Source of the DNA: Bacteroidetes bacterium 46-16 | Lineage (GTDB): Bacteria; Bacteroidota; Bacteroidia; Chitinophagales; Chitinophagaceae | Assembly (NCBI GenBank): GCA_001897835.1 | Contig: MKUN01000053.1 | Span: 124,001-188,000, forward strand | DNA: 64,000 nt | Direction of reading: 5' to 3' | Part shown: positions 16,890 to 26,285 of the stretch, piece after piece | How the letters are laid out: each line of letters starts with the position of its first letter | How positions within the stretch are numbered: position 1 is the stretch's first letter | Notes under the pieces: generated by a model | Databases searched by the model: none | Seen by the model: the letters and a program-made list of their open reading frames with translations, nothing else | Told to the model about the DNA's origin: nothing | Program-made: the position numbers and the translations under genes

Positions 16890-17993
16890 ATGTTAATGAG
16901 CCTTTTTTCAAAACATTCAATATTTTTTGTATTTATATTTTGTTCCTGTTTCATGACTGTAAAGGCCCAGCTTGATAACAGGGCGGTAAAGAATTTTCCG
17001 GCCCTGGGTATAAAAGTTAATGGCATACGCGAAAAAGTGGAGCATGCACGCAAATTGTTGCCCCCTCCTGCCAGCATGACGAGGTCTGTATTCCGTGATC
17101 TTACCATCGCCGATAGTTTTTCAAGGCACAGGGATAGTGTGAACGCAGGTATGCACATGCTTAAGGTGTCTCCTTACTATCTTATCTATCTGGGGCAAAC
17201 ACCAAAGACCATAAATGCATACCTGTCAAAGTTTGCTTTGACCACGGATACCAAAACCGGGCTTCTTGAAAAATTTACGCAGGCTTATACTGCAAAAGGG
17301 ACGGAGATCTATACAAAACTCAGGGCAATGTATATGGAAACGACACAGCTGAAACATATTTTAGATACCTGCCCGGGTAATCTAAAAGCTTATTACGATA
17401 AACAAATACAGATTGCCGACTCCGCTCATTATGCCTTTCTTTTTGATTATACAGCAAAAAATGGCTGGCCCGATATTGAAAATGGAGCATTGTACGCGGG
17501 CTACATGGCCATGCGCGATATTGAGCACTGCTATGATTATATCCCCCTCACATATAAAGCCTACATGGCCGGCCAGCTTCCCTATTTCATGGCGCACACT
17601 ATCTACGAGAATTGGAGATATTATATCGATTATGTGATCTGGAAAGAATACATAAAAGGGCCTTATGAAGTGTTTGACGTAAGCACTATGCTGACTGGTG
17701 AAATGCCTGCAACGGTACCCTCAATATTGGCATCGATGAAGGCCCATTGCCCGGTCAAAGAAATATTCTATGTGACCTATTCTGGTAAAAGGCGTATTGA
17801 TCAAGGTGCCTGGTTAGTAAAATACGGCAAGCACTTTGAAAAATCGTTTTTTGAATTCCATGACAAAGTATTTACCAACTGTCCCCAGATCCATCTTGAA
17901 CAAATGGATAGAGGGATAGGGCCGGGTATTGATATGCTGCAACTGCCTACTGATTATAAAGGAGAGCGCATGTTATTCTATATTTTTTATTAG
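16890..17993 (+). CDS. Secreted hypothetical protein
   Basis: A 367-aa protein with an N-terminal signal peptide (FVFIFCSCFMTVKAQ). Mature regions include an alpha-helical middle with many Tyr and His residues (GMHMLKVSPYYLIYLG, ENGALYAGYMAMRDIEHCYDYI). No family or catalytic motif is recognised. It is divergent from the ECF sigma gene and ends 5 bp before a convergent gene. Whether the ECF system controls it is unclear, as none of the three promoter copies faces it. Confidence 0.6.
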   Translation: MLMSLFSKHSIFFVFIFCSCFMTVKAQLDNRAVKNFPALGIKVNGIREKVEHARKLLPPPASMTRSVFRDLTIADSFSRHRDSVNAGMHMLKVSPYYLIYLGQTPKTINAYLSKFALTTDTKTGLLEKFTQAYTAKGTEIYTKLRAMYMETTQLKHILDTCPGNLKAYYDKQIQIADSAHYAFLFDYTAKNGWPDIENGALYAGYMAMRDIEHCYDYIPLTYKAYMAGQLPYFMAHTIYENWRYYIDYVIWKEYIKGPYEVFDVSTMLTGEMPATVPSILASMKAHCPVKEIFYVTYSGKRRIDQGAWLVKYGKHFEKSFFEFHDKVFTNCPQIHLEQMDRGIGPGIDMLQLPTDYKGERMLFYIFY

Positions 17994-17998
17994 CTGGG

Positions 17999-18529
17999 CT
18001 ATTCCAGTCCCAGTATCTTGTTCATCGTGGCCCAGTTGCGGGTAGTAGTGCGCACCTGCAGCTTTTTCTCAAGGTTCACCTTACCGATCCTGGCGTTGCC
18101 GAAGCCTTTTTTAGGACATAAGAAATAGGCTTCCGTGCCCCTTACTTTTATTTGTTCCAGCGGGGCTATAGTATCCTGAACAAATTTCAGGCCCTCTATA
18201 TCCGGCTTTCCCGAAAGCATAATGACATGCAGGGCGTTTTCTGCTATCTCATCTTCAGTATATGGTGCTTCTTTGATTATAGTCCGTACCTCGTCGAAGG
18301 TTTTCAGGAAAACGATTACTTCATAACCTAGCGATTTGAGGAGCTTCTTTTCTATTTTTTCTTTGATCCCTTCCTTTTCTCCTGTCGCGTCAAATACCAC
18401 GTTACCGCTCTGTATATAAGTACTGATGTTCTTGATGCCCGGCATGCTGAATATTTGCTTCAGCTCATCCATCTTTACTACTCTTCCACCCACATTTACG
18501 GCTCTTAAAAACGCTATATATCTTGCCAT
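17999..18529 (-). CDS. DUF1697 domain protein
   Basis: The 176-aa protein matches the DUF1697 pattern: N-terminal YIAFLRAVNVGGRVVKMDEL, then ISTYIQSGNVVFDA, and C-terminal KKLQVRTTTRNWATMNKI. This family is widespread, cytoplasmic and of unknown function. Length is typical. It is monocistronic and convergent with the secreted protein gene to its left. Confidence 0.85.
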   Translation of the reverse strand: MARYIAFLRAVNVGGRVVKMDELKQIFSMPGIKNISTYIQSGNVVFDATGEKEGIKEKIEKKLLKSLGYEVIVFLKTFDEVRTIIKEAPYTEDEIAENALHVIMLSGKPDIEGLKFVQDTIAPLEQIKVRGTEAYFLCPKKGFGNARIGKVNLEKKLQVRTTTRNWATMNKILGLE

Positions 18530-18604
18530 TGCCCTTATTTATGTTTATTACGGTTACTGTTTAAAAATACTTCATTTTTTACTTTAGCTTTATAGAGCAT
18601 TACC

Positions 18605-19891
18605 ATGAAGGTCCCCGATAAAAATACAGGTGTTCCCATCATGCCCATTCTGCTGGTGAATTTTATCGGCACATTTGGTTACAGCATTGTATTACCTTTT
18701 CTTATTGTTCTGGTATTGGCCCTGGGTGGTAATGAGCTCACCTATGGTGTGCTGGGGGCCACATACTCATTTTTCCAGCTTATTGGCGCCCCTGTTTTAG
18801 GCAATTGGTCCGATCGTTACGGGCGTAAAAAGATATTACTGCTCAGCGAAGCAGGCACATTCATCGGCTGGCTAATTTTCATAGTGGCACTGCTGCTGCC
18901 AGCCCACAAAATAGCAGGCAGCAGCACCGGATTTATATTAAGTATACCGCTCCTGCTGCTTTTCCTTGCCCGGGCTGTAGATGGTATTACCGGCGGCAAT
19001 GTCTCCGTGGCCAATGCTTACCTTGCTGATATATCGGCAAAAGAGAACCGTAAAAAGAACTTTGGCAAGATGGCCGCTGCGGCCAATGCCGGCCTCATTT
19101 TTGGTCCTGCACTGGCTGGTCTGCTGGGTAATACTGCTCTCGGTAATATGTTACCTGTTATATTGGCCACCATTGTTTCTTTTTTCGCCATCATAGTTAT
19201 AGCTACTCGTTTAAAGGATATCAAGGCCGTCGCTATAGAGGAGTCAATTGGTACACATGATGTGCATAAAGTGCTGGGGCAGGAGCATAAGGACTGTTAT
19301 AAGCTTACCGAAAAGGAGGATCATTCCTTCCGGCATATCATTCGCCTGCCGAATGTGTTTTTTATCCTCGTCTTGTATTTTCTCATTTTTCTCGCGTTCA
19401 ACTTCTTTTATGTGGCTTTCCCCGTCTATGTTGCCGGAGCTCTGAAGTGGTCGGTTTTTGAGATAGGGGTCTTTTTTTCCGTGCTTAGCGCGGCCCTTGT
19501 AGTAGTTCAGGGACCTGTTCTGTCATTTGTATCCCGTTATTTTTCGGCCACCATATTGATCATTACAGGCTGTCTTTTGCTTGCGGCAGGTTTCGCTTTG
19601 TTCCGCTATCATACATTGCTGCCCCTTTATACCGGCCTGTTATTGTTTGCATTGGGCAATGGCGTTATGTGGCCATCGTTCCTGGCCATTGTGTCTAATG
19701 TGGGCGATGGGCCTTACCAGGGCACCATACAGGGCTTCGCTGGTAGCGCCGGCAGCCTGGCCAGTATCATCGGGTTGATATCCGGCGCATTCATTTACAA
19801 GGCTATTGGTGTAAATACCTTTTTACTGGCTACTGGTTTTATGGTGTTGATCGCTGTTGCATCTTTTAGTTTGCGTAGTATAGATAAATAA
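18605..19891 (+). CDS. Major facilitator superfamily transporter, TetA-like
   Basis: The 428-aa inner-membrane protein has about 12 hydrophobic segments and the MFS motif A between TM2 and TM3 (GNWSDRYGRKKILL). The segment GLIFGPALAGLLG after TM4 is typical of drug:H+ antiporters of the TetA/DHA1 group. A hydrophilic cytoplasmic loop of ~50 residues (about 205-255) splits the two halves. It probably exports a small molecule; the substrate cannot be told. The gene has its own short upstream region. Confidence 0.88.
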   Translation: MKVPDKNTGVPIMPILLVNFIGTFGYSIVLPFLIVLVLALGGNELTYGVLGATYSFFQLIGAPVLGNWSDRYGRKKILLLSEAGTFIGWLIFIVALLLPAHKIAGSSTGFILSIPLLLLFLARAVDGITGGNVSVANAYLADISAKENRKKNFGKMAAAANAGLIFGPALAGLLGNTALGNMLPVILATIVSFFAIIVIATRLKDIKAVAIEESIGTHDVHKVLGQEHKDCYKLTEKEDHSFRHIIRLPNVFFILVLYFLIFLAFNFFYVAFPVYVAGALKWSVFEIGVFFSVLSAALVVVQGPVLSFVSRYFSATILIITGCLLLAAGFALFRYHTLLPLYTGLLLFALGNGVMWPSFLAIVSNVGDGPYQGTIQGFAGSAGSLASIIGLISGAFIYKAIGVNTFLLATGFMVLIAVASFSLRSIDK

Positions 19892-19909
19892 TTTTCTCTT
19901 ACCTTTGCA

Positions 19910-19917
19910 CTGGTTGC
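19910..19917 (+). promoter_or_regulatory. -7 promoter box ahead of the 197-aa gene
   Basis: TACCTTTG matches TAnnTTTG. Transcription would start near 19925, giving a leader of about 105 nt to the ATG at 20030. I see no riboswitch-like structure in that leader. Confidence 0.45.
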
Positions 19918-20029
19918 AACAGGCCGCCACTTCCCACCAAAGATGTTATCACCTGTTAAATGAATAATGAAAACTTGTTTTATTTAATTTATGCCGTATA
20001 GTGGGATGCAGGCTGCAAAAGAAAATTAA

Positions 20030-20623
20030 ATGAACGGTTTATCACACGATCGCCTCGACGAGTTTAGGATCAAAGCATCCTTGCTGTTAAAATCCCTCAA
20101 CGCTCCCGACCAAAGTAAGAATGAAATAGCGGCCCGTCGCTTATTGGTGTTGCCATTTTTAAAGCACAGCACAGTAGGCGATGTCCTCGGCGATAAAACA
20201 TTTTATCGGCGCAAGCATGCCCTTTCGGTCATTGCTCATGAGAGCGGCTTCGCTAGCTGGGCCGCATTAAGGGCTCATGTTATTACGGAAGATTGTCTTT
20301 TTTACAATGCGTCACCTTCTTTTCTCAACCTCTGGTTTAATAACTATGCCGATGCGAAAGCATACCATACCGCCAATGGCGGCTACCTCCTGCAATACCG
20401 TAAGGATTATGTAGTAGCTGAAAAGGCCTATATAGAAGCACTTGGTTTGGATCGGGTAGCGGATGACTGGCAGGCCATTGGTTTCGATTGGGTAAAACCT
20501 GCAGATAAAAAGGCCTGGGCGCGTATCTTCGAACTGGCTAAGCGCAACTACCTGGAGCGGAAAAAGATAAAGCACAGGCCAATTGATAAAAGCAAAAGAC
20601 CGGGCTGGCTGAATAATGCATAA
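20030..20623 (+). CDS. Hypothetical protein, glyoxalase-superfamily-like N-terminus
   Basis: A 197-aa soluble protein. The N-terminal region (HDRLDEFRIKASLLLKSL, then HALSVIAHESGFASWAALRAH) resembles the helical segment found at the start of 'glyoxalase superfamily' and ankyrin-repeat proteins, where S-W-x-x-L follows a helical pair. The rest is unassigned. No signal peptide or membrane segment. It is followed at once by a strong bidirectional terminator. Confidence 0.6.
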   Translation: MNGLSHDRLDEFRIKASLLLKSLNAPDQSKNEIAARRLLVLPFLKHSTVGDVLGDKTFYRRKHALSVIAHESGFASWAALRAHVITEDCLFYNASPSFLNLWFNNYADAKAYHTANGGYLLQYRKDYVVAEKAYIEALGLDRVADDWQAIGFDWVKPADKKAWARIFELAKRNYLERKKIKHRPIDKSKRPGWLNNA

Positions 20624-20625
20624 TA

Positions 20626-20659
20626 AAAACCGGGTGGTACAATACGTACCACCCGGTTT
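20626..20659. terminator. Bidirectional terminator
   Basis: A near-perfect 14-bp stem AAACCGGGTGGTAC / GTACCACCCGGTTT with a 5-nt loop, flanked by A and T tracts. It separates the convergent 197-aa gene and the T9SS protein. Confidence 0.85.
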
Positions 20660-20672
20660 CATATCATTATCT

Positions 20673-22076
20673 TTAGTCTTTCCTGAAGGGTAGGGTACAC
20701 CTGCCCGTTCCTGTATTTATTTTCAGCAGGTACATGCCCGTGGCTATATCCTTGTCCAGTGATATTTCTTTGTTGATCGATCCATTTCGTACAGCTATCT
20801 TATCCTGCATGACCACACGCCCGGTCACATCATATATTTCTATCGTTGCACTCGTATTGGCTATACCCGTCACTCCGTTCAGAGTAAATGTGCCCTTGTT
20901 GGGGTTGGGGTATAAACTGACAGTTGTTTCTGAGGAATTTATGGACTGCACTGCCAGGTCGCTGATGACCACTGTATCAGAAAAGCCGGTACAACCATTG
21001 CTGTCCGTTACCCTTAAAGAGTAGGAACCGTTAACGGTAACACTAAGACTGGGACCCGTAAAACCGGTATATACTGCACCGTCTTTGAACCACTGCCGCC
21101 CGGTATATGATGCTGCATTGGGGCAGGAAAGATTATGGCCATTTACTATAAGGATCGGGTGGGGAAGCGGGTTGACCACGATCACATGTGTTTCTGTATC
21201 CGAACCGCTCGCATTTGTAGCTGTGAGCGTTACGGTATAGGTCCCGGCAGCCGTGTAGCATACAAAGGTTGGGTTTTGCACATTCGAGCTTGTTGGTGTA
21301 GCGCCCGGGAAGGCCCATGACCAGCTTGTAGGGCTATTGGTGCTCTGGTCGGTAAACGTGAGGCACTGCCCCTGGCAAATGCTGTCGTGATCTACGGTGA
21401 AGGCAGCCACAGGCGCATTACCGCCCGTTGGTGTACCCGATATCGCGATCGAGTCAACTGCGAAGGAAGGGTCGGTGCCCCCCGATGTGTTATTGGTCCA
21501 GTTAAAACCTATTTTGACATTCGCGTTATTATCGGCCGATGCAGGTAAGGCTATACTATATGCCGTCCATAGGCCTTGTCCTCCGGGGCATATCGTAGCG
21601 GTTTTTGCCGGGTCCGATAACTGGCTCCAGCTACTGCCGTCATAATACCATACTGTCGCATTATCCAGTGTGCCCTCCCCGTTTTCTATGTAGTTAAAGG
21701 CCAGGCTGATATTGGTCTGTCCTGAGCAATTGATGGCAGGTGACTCTGCACGCACATTTGTTTCTTTCGCAGCATTATAAGAGGCTCCGAGGTCAGCAAG
21801 TATCGCCGGGCTTGTTGCACCGATATGTAGTGTTGCGCTTCCGCCGCAGCCGGCCCCGCATGAGTTAGGAGGCATACCGTTTTCTGCACAGCTTATATAC
21901 CAGGCATTTGCCCCGCTGGCATTATTGCCGGTATTCGTAAAGCTCCATGCGCCGTTCGGCCCCGTATAGCTCAGGCATAGGGAGGTGCAGCCATTGTTGA
22001 AATTTTCGGTCCAGAATATCTGCGACCTGCCTGCCACAGCGGCAAACAAAAGGGATAAAAGTAGCGTATATCTCAT
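20673..22076 (-). CDS. Secreted PKD-domain protein with type A T9SS sorting domain
   Basis: The 467-aa protein has a signal peptide, a cysteine-rich N-terminal beta-sandwich of lectin/MAM-like character (residues ~20-215, ESPAINCSGQTNISLAFNYIENGEG), a PKD domain (~225-305, FTVDHDSICQGQCLTFTDQSTNSPTSWSWAFPG), an Ig-like segment, and a C-terminal type A sorting domain (SLYPNPNKGTFTLNG ... GMYLLKINTGTG). The C-terminus directs export by the type IX secretion system. Probably a surface adhesin or binding protein; no catalytic motif seen. Confidence 0.85.
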   Translation of the reverse strand: MRYTLLLSLLFAAVAGRSQIFWTENFNNGCTSLCLSYTGPNGAWSFTNTGNNASGANAWYISCAENGMPPNSCGAGCGGSATLHIGATSPAILADLGASYNAAKETNVRAESPAINCSGQTNISLAFNYIENGEGTLDNATVWYYDGSSWSQLSDPAKTATICPGGQGLWTAYSIALPASADNNANVKIGFNWTNNTSGGTDPSFAVDSIAISGTPTGGNAPVAAFTVDHDSICQGQCLTFTDQSTNSPTSWSWAFPGATPTSSNVQNPTFVCYTAAGTYTVTLTATNASGSDTETHVIVVNPLPHPILIVNGHNLSCPNAASYTGRQWFKDGAVYTGFTGPSLSVTVNGSYSLRVTDSNGCTGFSDTVVISDLAVQSINSSETTVSLYPNPNKGTFTLNGVTGIANTSATIEIYDVTGRVVMQDKIAVRNGSINKEISLDKDIATGMYLLKINTGTGRCTLPFRKD

Positions 22077-22197
22077 TTTAGATAGTGTTAGTCTGTAAAT
22101 ATAACGTATTCATTTATAAATAAAAACACGAATCAGAATAAACCAATAAAAGTTAAGGTCTATACATCAGCAGCATTTTAAATGATACCTTAGCTCT

Positions 22198-22638
22198 ATG
22201 AATGATAAACCGAATGTTACACCACAGCAGGCTGTAGCAAAAATGCTGGCGCATGATAAGTTTTCCGAATGGCTCGGTATCCAGGTGGATAAGATCGATC
22301 TGGGCTACTGTAAATTGCATTACACAGTAAAAGATGATATGCTGAATGGTTTTAGCATCATCCATGGTGGGGTACTCTTTGCCGCTTCCGATTCTGCCTT
22401 TGCTTTTGCCTGCAACACGCATGGCTATATTACCGTTGCGCTCGAGGTGTCTATTTCATTTACCCGTTCGGCCACTCTCGGCGAGCAGCTTACCGTAGAA
22501 GCAAAAGAGATACATATGGGTAATAAGACCGGTGTTTATGAGATACGTACAGTAAATGAAAAGGGGGAGCTGCTGTCGCTCTTTAAGGGAACCGCCTACC
22601 GTACGGCTAAGGAGATAGAACCCTTGTCTGAAAACTGA
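22198..22638 (+). CDS. paaI: PaaI-type hotdog-fold acyl-CoA thioesterase
   Basis: The 146-aa protein has the hotdog signature IIHGGVLFAASDSAFAFACNTHG, where the HGG and the following Asp form the active site of PaaI-type thioesterases, and then a strand-rich second half (ALEVSISFTRSATLGEQLTVEA). PaaI hydrolyses ring-hydroxylated phenylacetyl-CoA to release trapped CoA. No other phenylacetate gene is seen here, so the substrate may differ. Length is normal for the family. Confidence 0.85.
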   Translation: MNDKPNVTPQQAVAKMLAHDKFSEWLGIQVDKIDLGYCKLHYTVKDDMLNGFSIIHGGVLFAASDSAFAFACNTHGYITVALEVSISFTRSATLGEQLTVEAKEIHMGNKTGVYEIRTVNEKGELLSLFKGTAYRTAKEIEPLSEN

Positions 22639-22689
22639 TATATCATAAGTAATTTTCCGAAAACACTTTTTTGAATCAGCTTACTGCCG

Positions 22690-22697
22690 TAAATTTG
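22690..22697 (+). promoter_or_regulatory. -7 promoter box of tRNA-Gln
   Basis: TAAATTTG matches TAnnTTTG, with TTTG at 22670-22673 as the -33 element (16-bp spacer). It lies 11 bp before the tRNA. Confidence 0.7.
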
Positions 22698-22708
22698 CAC
22701 CCCGCTAC

Positions 22709-22779
22709 AGTCCGATTGTGTAACGGTAGCACAACAGACTCTGACTCTGTTTGTCTTGGTTCGAATCCAGGTCGGACTA
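22709..22779 (+). tRNA. tRNA-Gln (CTG anticodon)
   Basis: The acceptor stem AGTCCGA pairs fully with TCGGACT. The D stem is GTGT/GCAC, the anticodon stem ACAGA/TCTGT encloses loop CTCTGAC giving CTG, and the T loop is TTCGAAT. A22779 is the discriminator and CCA is not encoded. Confidence 0.93.
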
Positions 22780-22782
22780 CTA

Positions 22783-22819
22783 AAAGTAAAAACCCGCTAT
22801 GGTAGCGGGTTTTTACTTT
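22783..22819 (+). terminator. Terminator after tRNA-Gln
   Basis: A perfect 17-bp stem (AAAGTAAAAACCCGCTA with its complement) with a 3-nt loop and a following T tract. Confidence 0.88.
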
Positions 22820-23047
22820 TTTTGAAAATCCTGCTACAAACGATCTTAGGTTCTTTTGTCACTATCCCGGGTAATACATTTTCATCATGCACCTGCAAAA
22901 CATTGAAATGTAAATGCTTGTATACTGTACCTGGCCTGCAATACATAAATATTTAGTAATTTTACAGCACAATATCACCGCACTTAATTTGATCCGTTTA
23001 CGTTTTACTGGAATGCCCTGTCATTGGTTAAAGCCAATAACTAAAGT

Positions 23048-24139
23048 ATGGAGAAAGAAGTTGAGGTAAAAAGAATAGAAAGGGTGAGACAGTATCTTTC
23101 GCTTGATGTTGATTTATTTCAGGAATTGCGGGATATAACCTCTTTAGCAAGTTCAATTTGTGAAAAGCCAATATCACTTATCACCTTATTGGATGAAAAC
23201 ATCAATTGGGTGGTAACTTCAACCGGGGCCGATCTTGCATTTGCACCACGTGAAACTTCATTCTGCCAATTCGCCATCAAGGCAAATGGGCCCTTTATCA
23301 TACAGGATGCAAAGTCAGATGAACGGTTCAAAGGCAACCCACTTGTATATGATCAGCCTGGTGTTCGGTTTTATGCCAGTTCACCACTCATCACGAGTGA
23401 TGGTTTTCGGCTCGGAACACTATGCCTTTTTGATCTTAAGCCGGGCAATTTAAATGATCTGCAAAAAAAGACTTTGGAAGTCCTTTCGAGGCAAGTGATA
23501 TTTTTACTCGAAGCAGAACTGAATAAGAAGGAATTAAAAGAACGGCTCGAAGAAGTTGAACAGAAAAATGAATCGCTTAGGGCTATTGCTCAACTCCAGT
23601 CACACGAGATCAGGCAGCCCCTCACCTCCATTATGGGATTATTGAACTTAGCAGAAGAAGATTTGGTGAAGTTGAATAAAGAATGGCTTTCAATGGTAAA
23701 AAGCGCTGCTGCGGTACTTGATAATAAGATCCGCTCCATTGTAAGCGAATCCCTTGGCAACCCGGACATTAAGCTCTTACGGTTCAACAGGATGGTCGAA
23801 GAAATCGAGGACTATGCTATTTTGTTGTTGGATGCAAACGGTAATATTGAGAACTGGAATAAAGGAGCAGAGAAAATAAAGGGCTATAAAACCAAAGAGA
23901 TCATTGGTAGAAACTTTAGCCTCTTTTACCCAAAAGAACAGCAGGAAGCGGGTCTGCCTCAAAAATTATTGAACATAGCGACACAAAAAGGAGTGGCCAG
24001 GGATGAAGGGCTAAGAGTTAAAAAAGATGGTTCCACATTCATGGCCCGTGTAGTTATTACCGCTATACATAATGAGGATGGCGAAACAATTGGCTTTACC
24101 AAAGTCACCCGTGATATTTCTGGTAATAATATGCTTTGA
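23048..24139 (+). CDS. GAF - HisKA-like - PAS signalling protein without ATPase domain
   Basis: The 363-aa soluble protein has a GAF domain (residues ~20-160, with CFQFAI-like FCQFAIKANGPFIIQDA and FYASSPLITSDGFRLGTLCLFD), a coiled-coil linker, an H-box helix SHEIRQPLTSIMGLLNL near residue 185 typical of a HisKA dimerisation domain, and a C-terminal PAS domain (~245-360, ILLLDANGNIENWNKGAEKIKGY). No HATPase_c domain follows, so it cannot autophosphorylate alone. It may be a phosphotransfer or sensor partner of another kinase. Own transcription unit. Confidence 0.8.
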   Translation: MEKEVEVKRIERVRQYLSLDVDLFQELRDITSLASSICEKPISLITLLDENINWVVTSTGADLAFAPRETSFCQFAIKANGPFIIQDAKSDERFKGNPLVYDQPGVRFYASSPLITSDGFRLGTLCLFDLKPGNLNDLQKKTLEVLSRQVIFLLEAELNKKELKERLEEVEQKNESLRAIAQLQSHEIRQPLTSIMGLLNLAEEDLVKLNKEWLSMVKSAAAVLDNKIRSIVSESLGNPDIKLLRFNRMVEEIEDYAILLLDANGNIENWNKGAEKIKGYKTKEIIGRNFSLFYPKEQQEAGLPQKLLNIATQKGVARDEGLRVKKDGSTFMARVVITAIHNEDGETIGFTKVTRDISGNNML

Positions 24140-24260
24140 GCGATTAACTGCATCGCGATAAAATTACTAAGGTCGCAAAATAGCTCCTATCCGGTTTGGT
24201 ACTTTCAATATTGTTATGTGGTGAAATTGTAAAATAGTATTTTCGCTGTTGTTATATACA

Positions 24261-26135
24261 ATGAAAAAGAAAAATCACCTCATATACCTGTCCGTATTTT
24301 TAATACATCTTTTGCTGGTTTGTATAGCCTTCACTCCATTTCGTCTCAATCCTGATGGCGTATTACTATGTAGCTGGGGCGATGGGTTAAAGAATATGTA
24401 CACATTGCTCAGTTATGTGCATGAACCCATTACTAATGGCGGAATATTAAAATACAATGCTACAGCATACCCCTTTGGCGACTACGTATATTATACAGAT
24501 AACACACCCTTGTTTTCTATACCTTTCAGGTTTTTCTGTCATTACATCTGGGATATTTCGGCTCATACTGTAGCTGCTTTCAATATATTTATTATATCCA
24601 ATATTATACTTTGCGGTTTATTGGTTTACCATGTTTTCAGGCGTTTATTTGCTAACAATAGCTTTGCTTTCATCATGGCAATTGTCCTTCCATGGACCAA
24701 TATGCAAATACTGCGTATAGTACGCGGTCACTTTAATCTTTCGTTTACTTCATTAATGCTCTTAGCCATATACCTTGTTATGTTATGGCATAAGTATAGG
24801 CAGCAAAAGAGGAAACAAGTACTCGTTGGCATTGCTATGTGTCTTCTTTCCTTCATCTCGTTCATGGCCCATGGTTATTATTTGCCTATAGTTACCATAT
24901 TTATTGCTGCAATGCTTTTTTGCTATGGCATATATCATTTTCGGCAACCGCAAGGCAAGTTCAGTTTATTTGCGTCTGTTCTATATGCTGTGGTTGCTGC
25001 AGGCATCTGTTGGTTGCTCGTGGTACTTACCGATAAGTACTTGCCTATGCGGTCCGTAGCCGCCCATGGCTACGACTGGATGGAACAAAAAGTTCGTTTC
25101 TCAGCGCTGTTTACGGCTAATCCGTTTAATACAGTATATTTTCCTATATCCCGCTATCCGCCCGAAACGGAGCCAGAACGGGCGGCATATCTTGGCAATA
25201 TTGGTTTGTTCACACTTGCTGTTGTCTTGATACTGTCTTTTGTAAATCTTCAGTTCAGGCAAAAGGTTTTATTGATTAATAAAGCTTTTTTTAAAGATAC
25301 TTTGTTGGCGCCAATATTCTTTGGCTCATTGGTAATGCTCTCCATATCAATGGGCGAATTATACTATACCGCTGTGCCTGCCGAGCAGGGTTTTAAAATA
25401 GTTAATATCCTCAATCCGTTTTTTTACATTCACCTTTTCACGGATCGTGTTGAGCAATTCAGATCGTTAGAACGTTTTGTATACCCCTTCTTTTTTGGCT
25501 TTTATATATGGATAACCTATCTGCTCATTAAGCTTTTTGAGCAATATGGTCGTGTAGGGCGGCTGGTTATCTTATTGCCGCTATTCTTTTTGGGCGGTGT
25601 GGAGGTCAAGGATAATATCGACAGGATAAACTCTGGTATTCGTAACGAAAATCTGCTAAGCTCTAATATTACAGATCGGATGCCTTGGCCACAAATAGAT
25701 TTTAGTAAATACCAGGCTACTTTGCCATTACCATATTATTGTTGTGGCTCAGAAGTGTATGAATATAATCTTGAGCCTTTTGATGATTGGTTATTATTCA
25801 ACTGGCGTCTTCAGCTACATAGCCATATTCCTTCTATGGCTCAAGGCAGTATTTCTCGAATGCCGGTCAGGCAAAATATAGAACTTATCAGGATGGTCGC
25901 TGATGATGTGATGAGCAATGATTTGAGAAGCAGGCTCAATGATAAACCAATACTTGTGGTCGTTGACCAGGCAAAGCTGGCCTCCGGTGCTTTGCCTCCA
26001 TTACCAACCGATAATGCAAAATCATTGTACCTTAAAACATGCAATTTTCTGCAACGCAATAATGCCCGCCTCCGATTGCTCGATAGTATTAATGGCATTG
26101 CGTACTATGAGTGGCATCCGTTTGCATCAAATTGA
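24261..26135 (+). CDS. Polytopic membrane protein, GT-C glycosyltransferase-like
   Basis: A 624-aa protein with roughly 10-12 hydrophobic helices, an early periplasmic loop containing SWGDGLKNMYTLLSY, where an acidic residue in the first loop is typical of GT-C type polyprenyl-phosphate-sugar transferases, and a soluble C-terminal ~120 residues. TTG at 24249 is also in frame, but MKKKNHLIYL from the ATG at 24261 is a normal membrane N-terminus. A role in surface glycan assembly is inferred from topology only. Confidence 0.65.
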   Translation: MKKKNHLIYLSVFLIHLLLVCIAFTPFRLNPDGVLLCSWGDGLKNMYTLLSYVHEPITNGGILKYNATAYPFGDYVYYTDNTPLFSIPFRFFCHYIWDISAHTVAAFNIFIISNIILCGLLVYHVFRRLFANNSFAFIMAIVLPWTNMQILRIVRGHFNLSFTSLMLLAIYLVMLWHKYRQQKRKQVLVGIAMCLLSFISFMAHGYYLPIVTIFIAAMLFCYGIYHFRQPQGKFSLFASVLYAVVAAGICWLLVVLTDKYLPMRSVAAHGYDWMEQKVRFSALFTANPFNTVYFPISRYPPETEPERAAYLGNIGLFTLAVVLILSFVNLQFRQKVLLINKAFFKDTLLAPIFFGSLVMLSISMGELYYTAVPAEQGFKIVNILNPFFYIHLFTDRVEQFRSLERFVYPFFFGFYIWITYLLIKLFEQYGRVGRLVILLPLFFLGGVEVKDNIDRINSGIRNENLLSSNITDRMPWPQIDFSKYQATLPLPYYCCGSEVYEYNLEPFDDWLLFNWRLQLHSHIPSMAQGSISRMPVRQNIELIRMVADDVMSNDLRSRLNDKPILVVVDQAKLASGALPPLPTDNAKSLYLKTCNFLQRNNARLRLLDSINGIAYYEWHPFASN

Positions 26136-26285
26136 CTAATTGGTGTGCATTTGTAAGTAGGGCATACTCTTGTCAATGTAGTTTGCCAAATAGTTTTATT
26201 TTGTCTTTAAGATTGCTTAATATCTCCTTTTAATAAGACACATAATATACTACTGCATATTAGTAATGAATGTTTCTGGGGGCTA

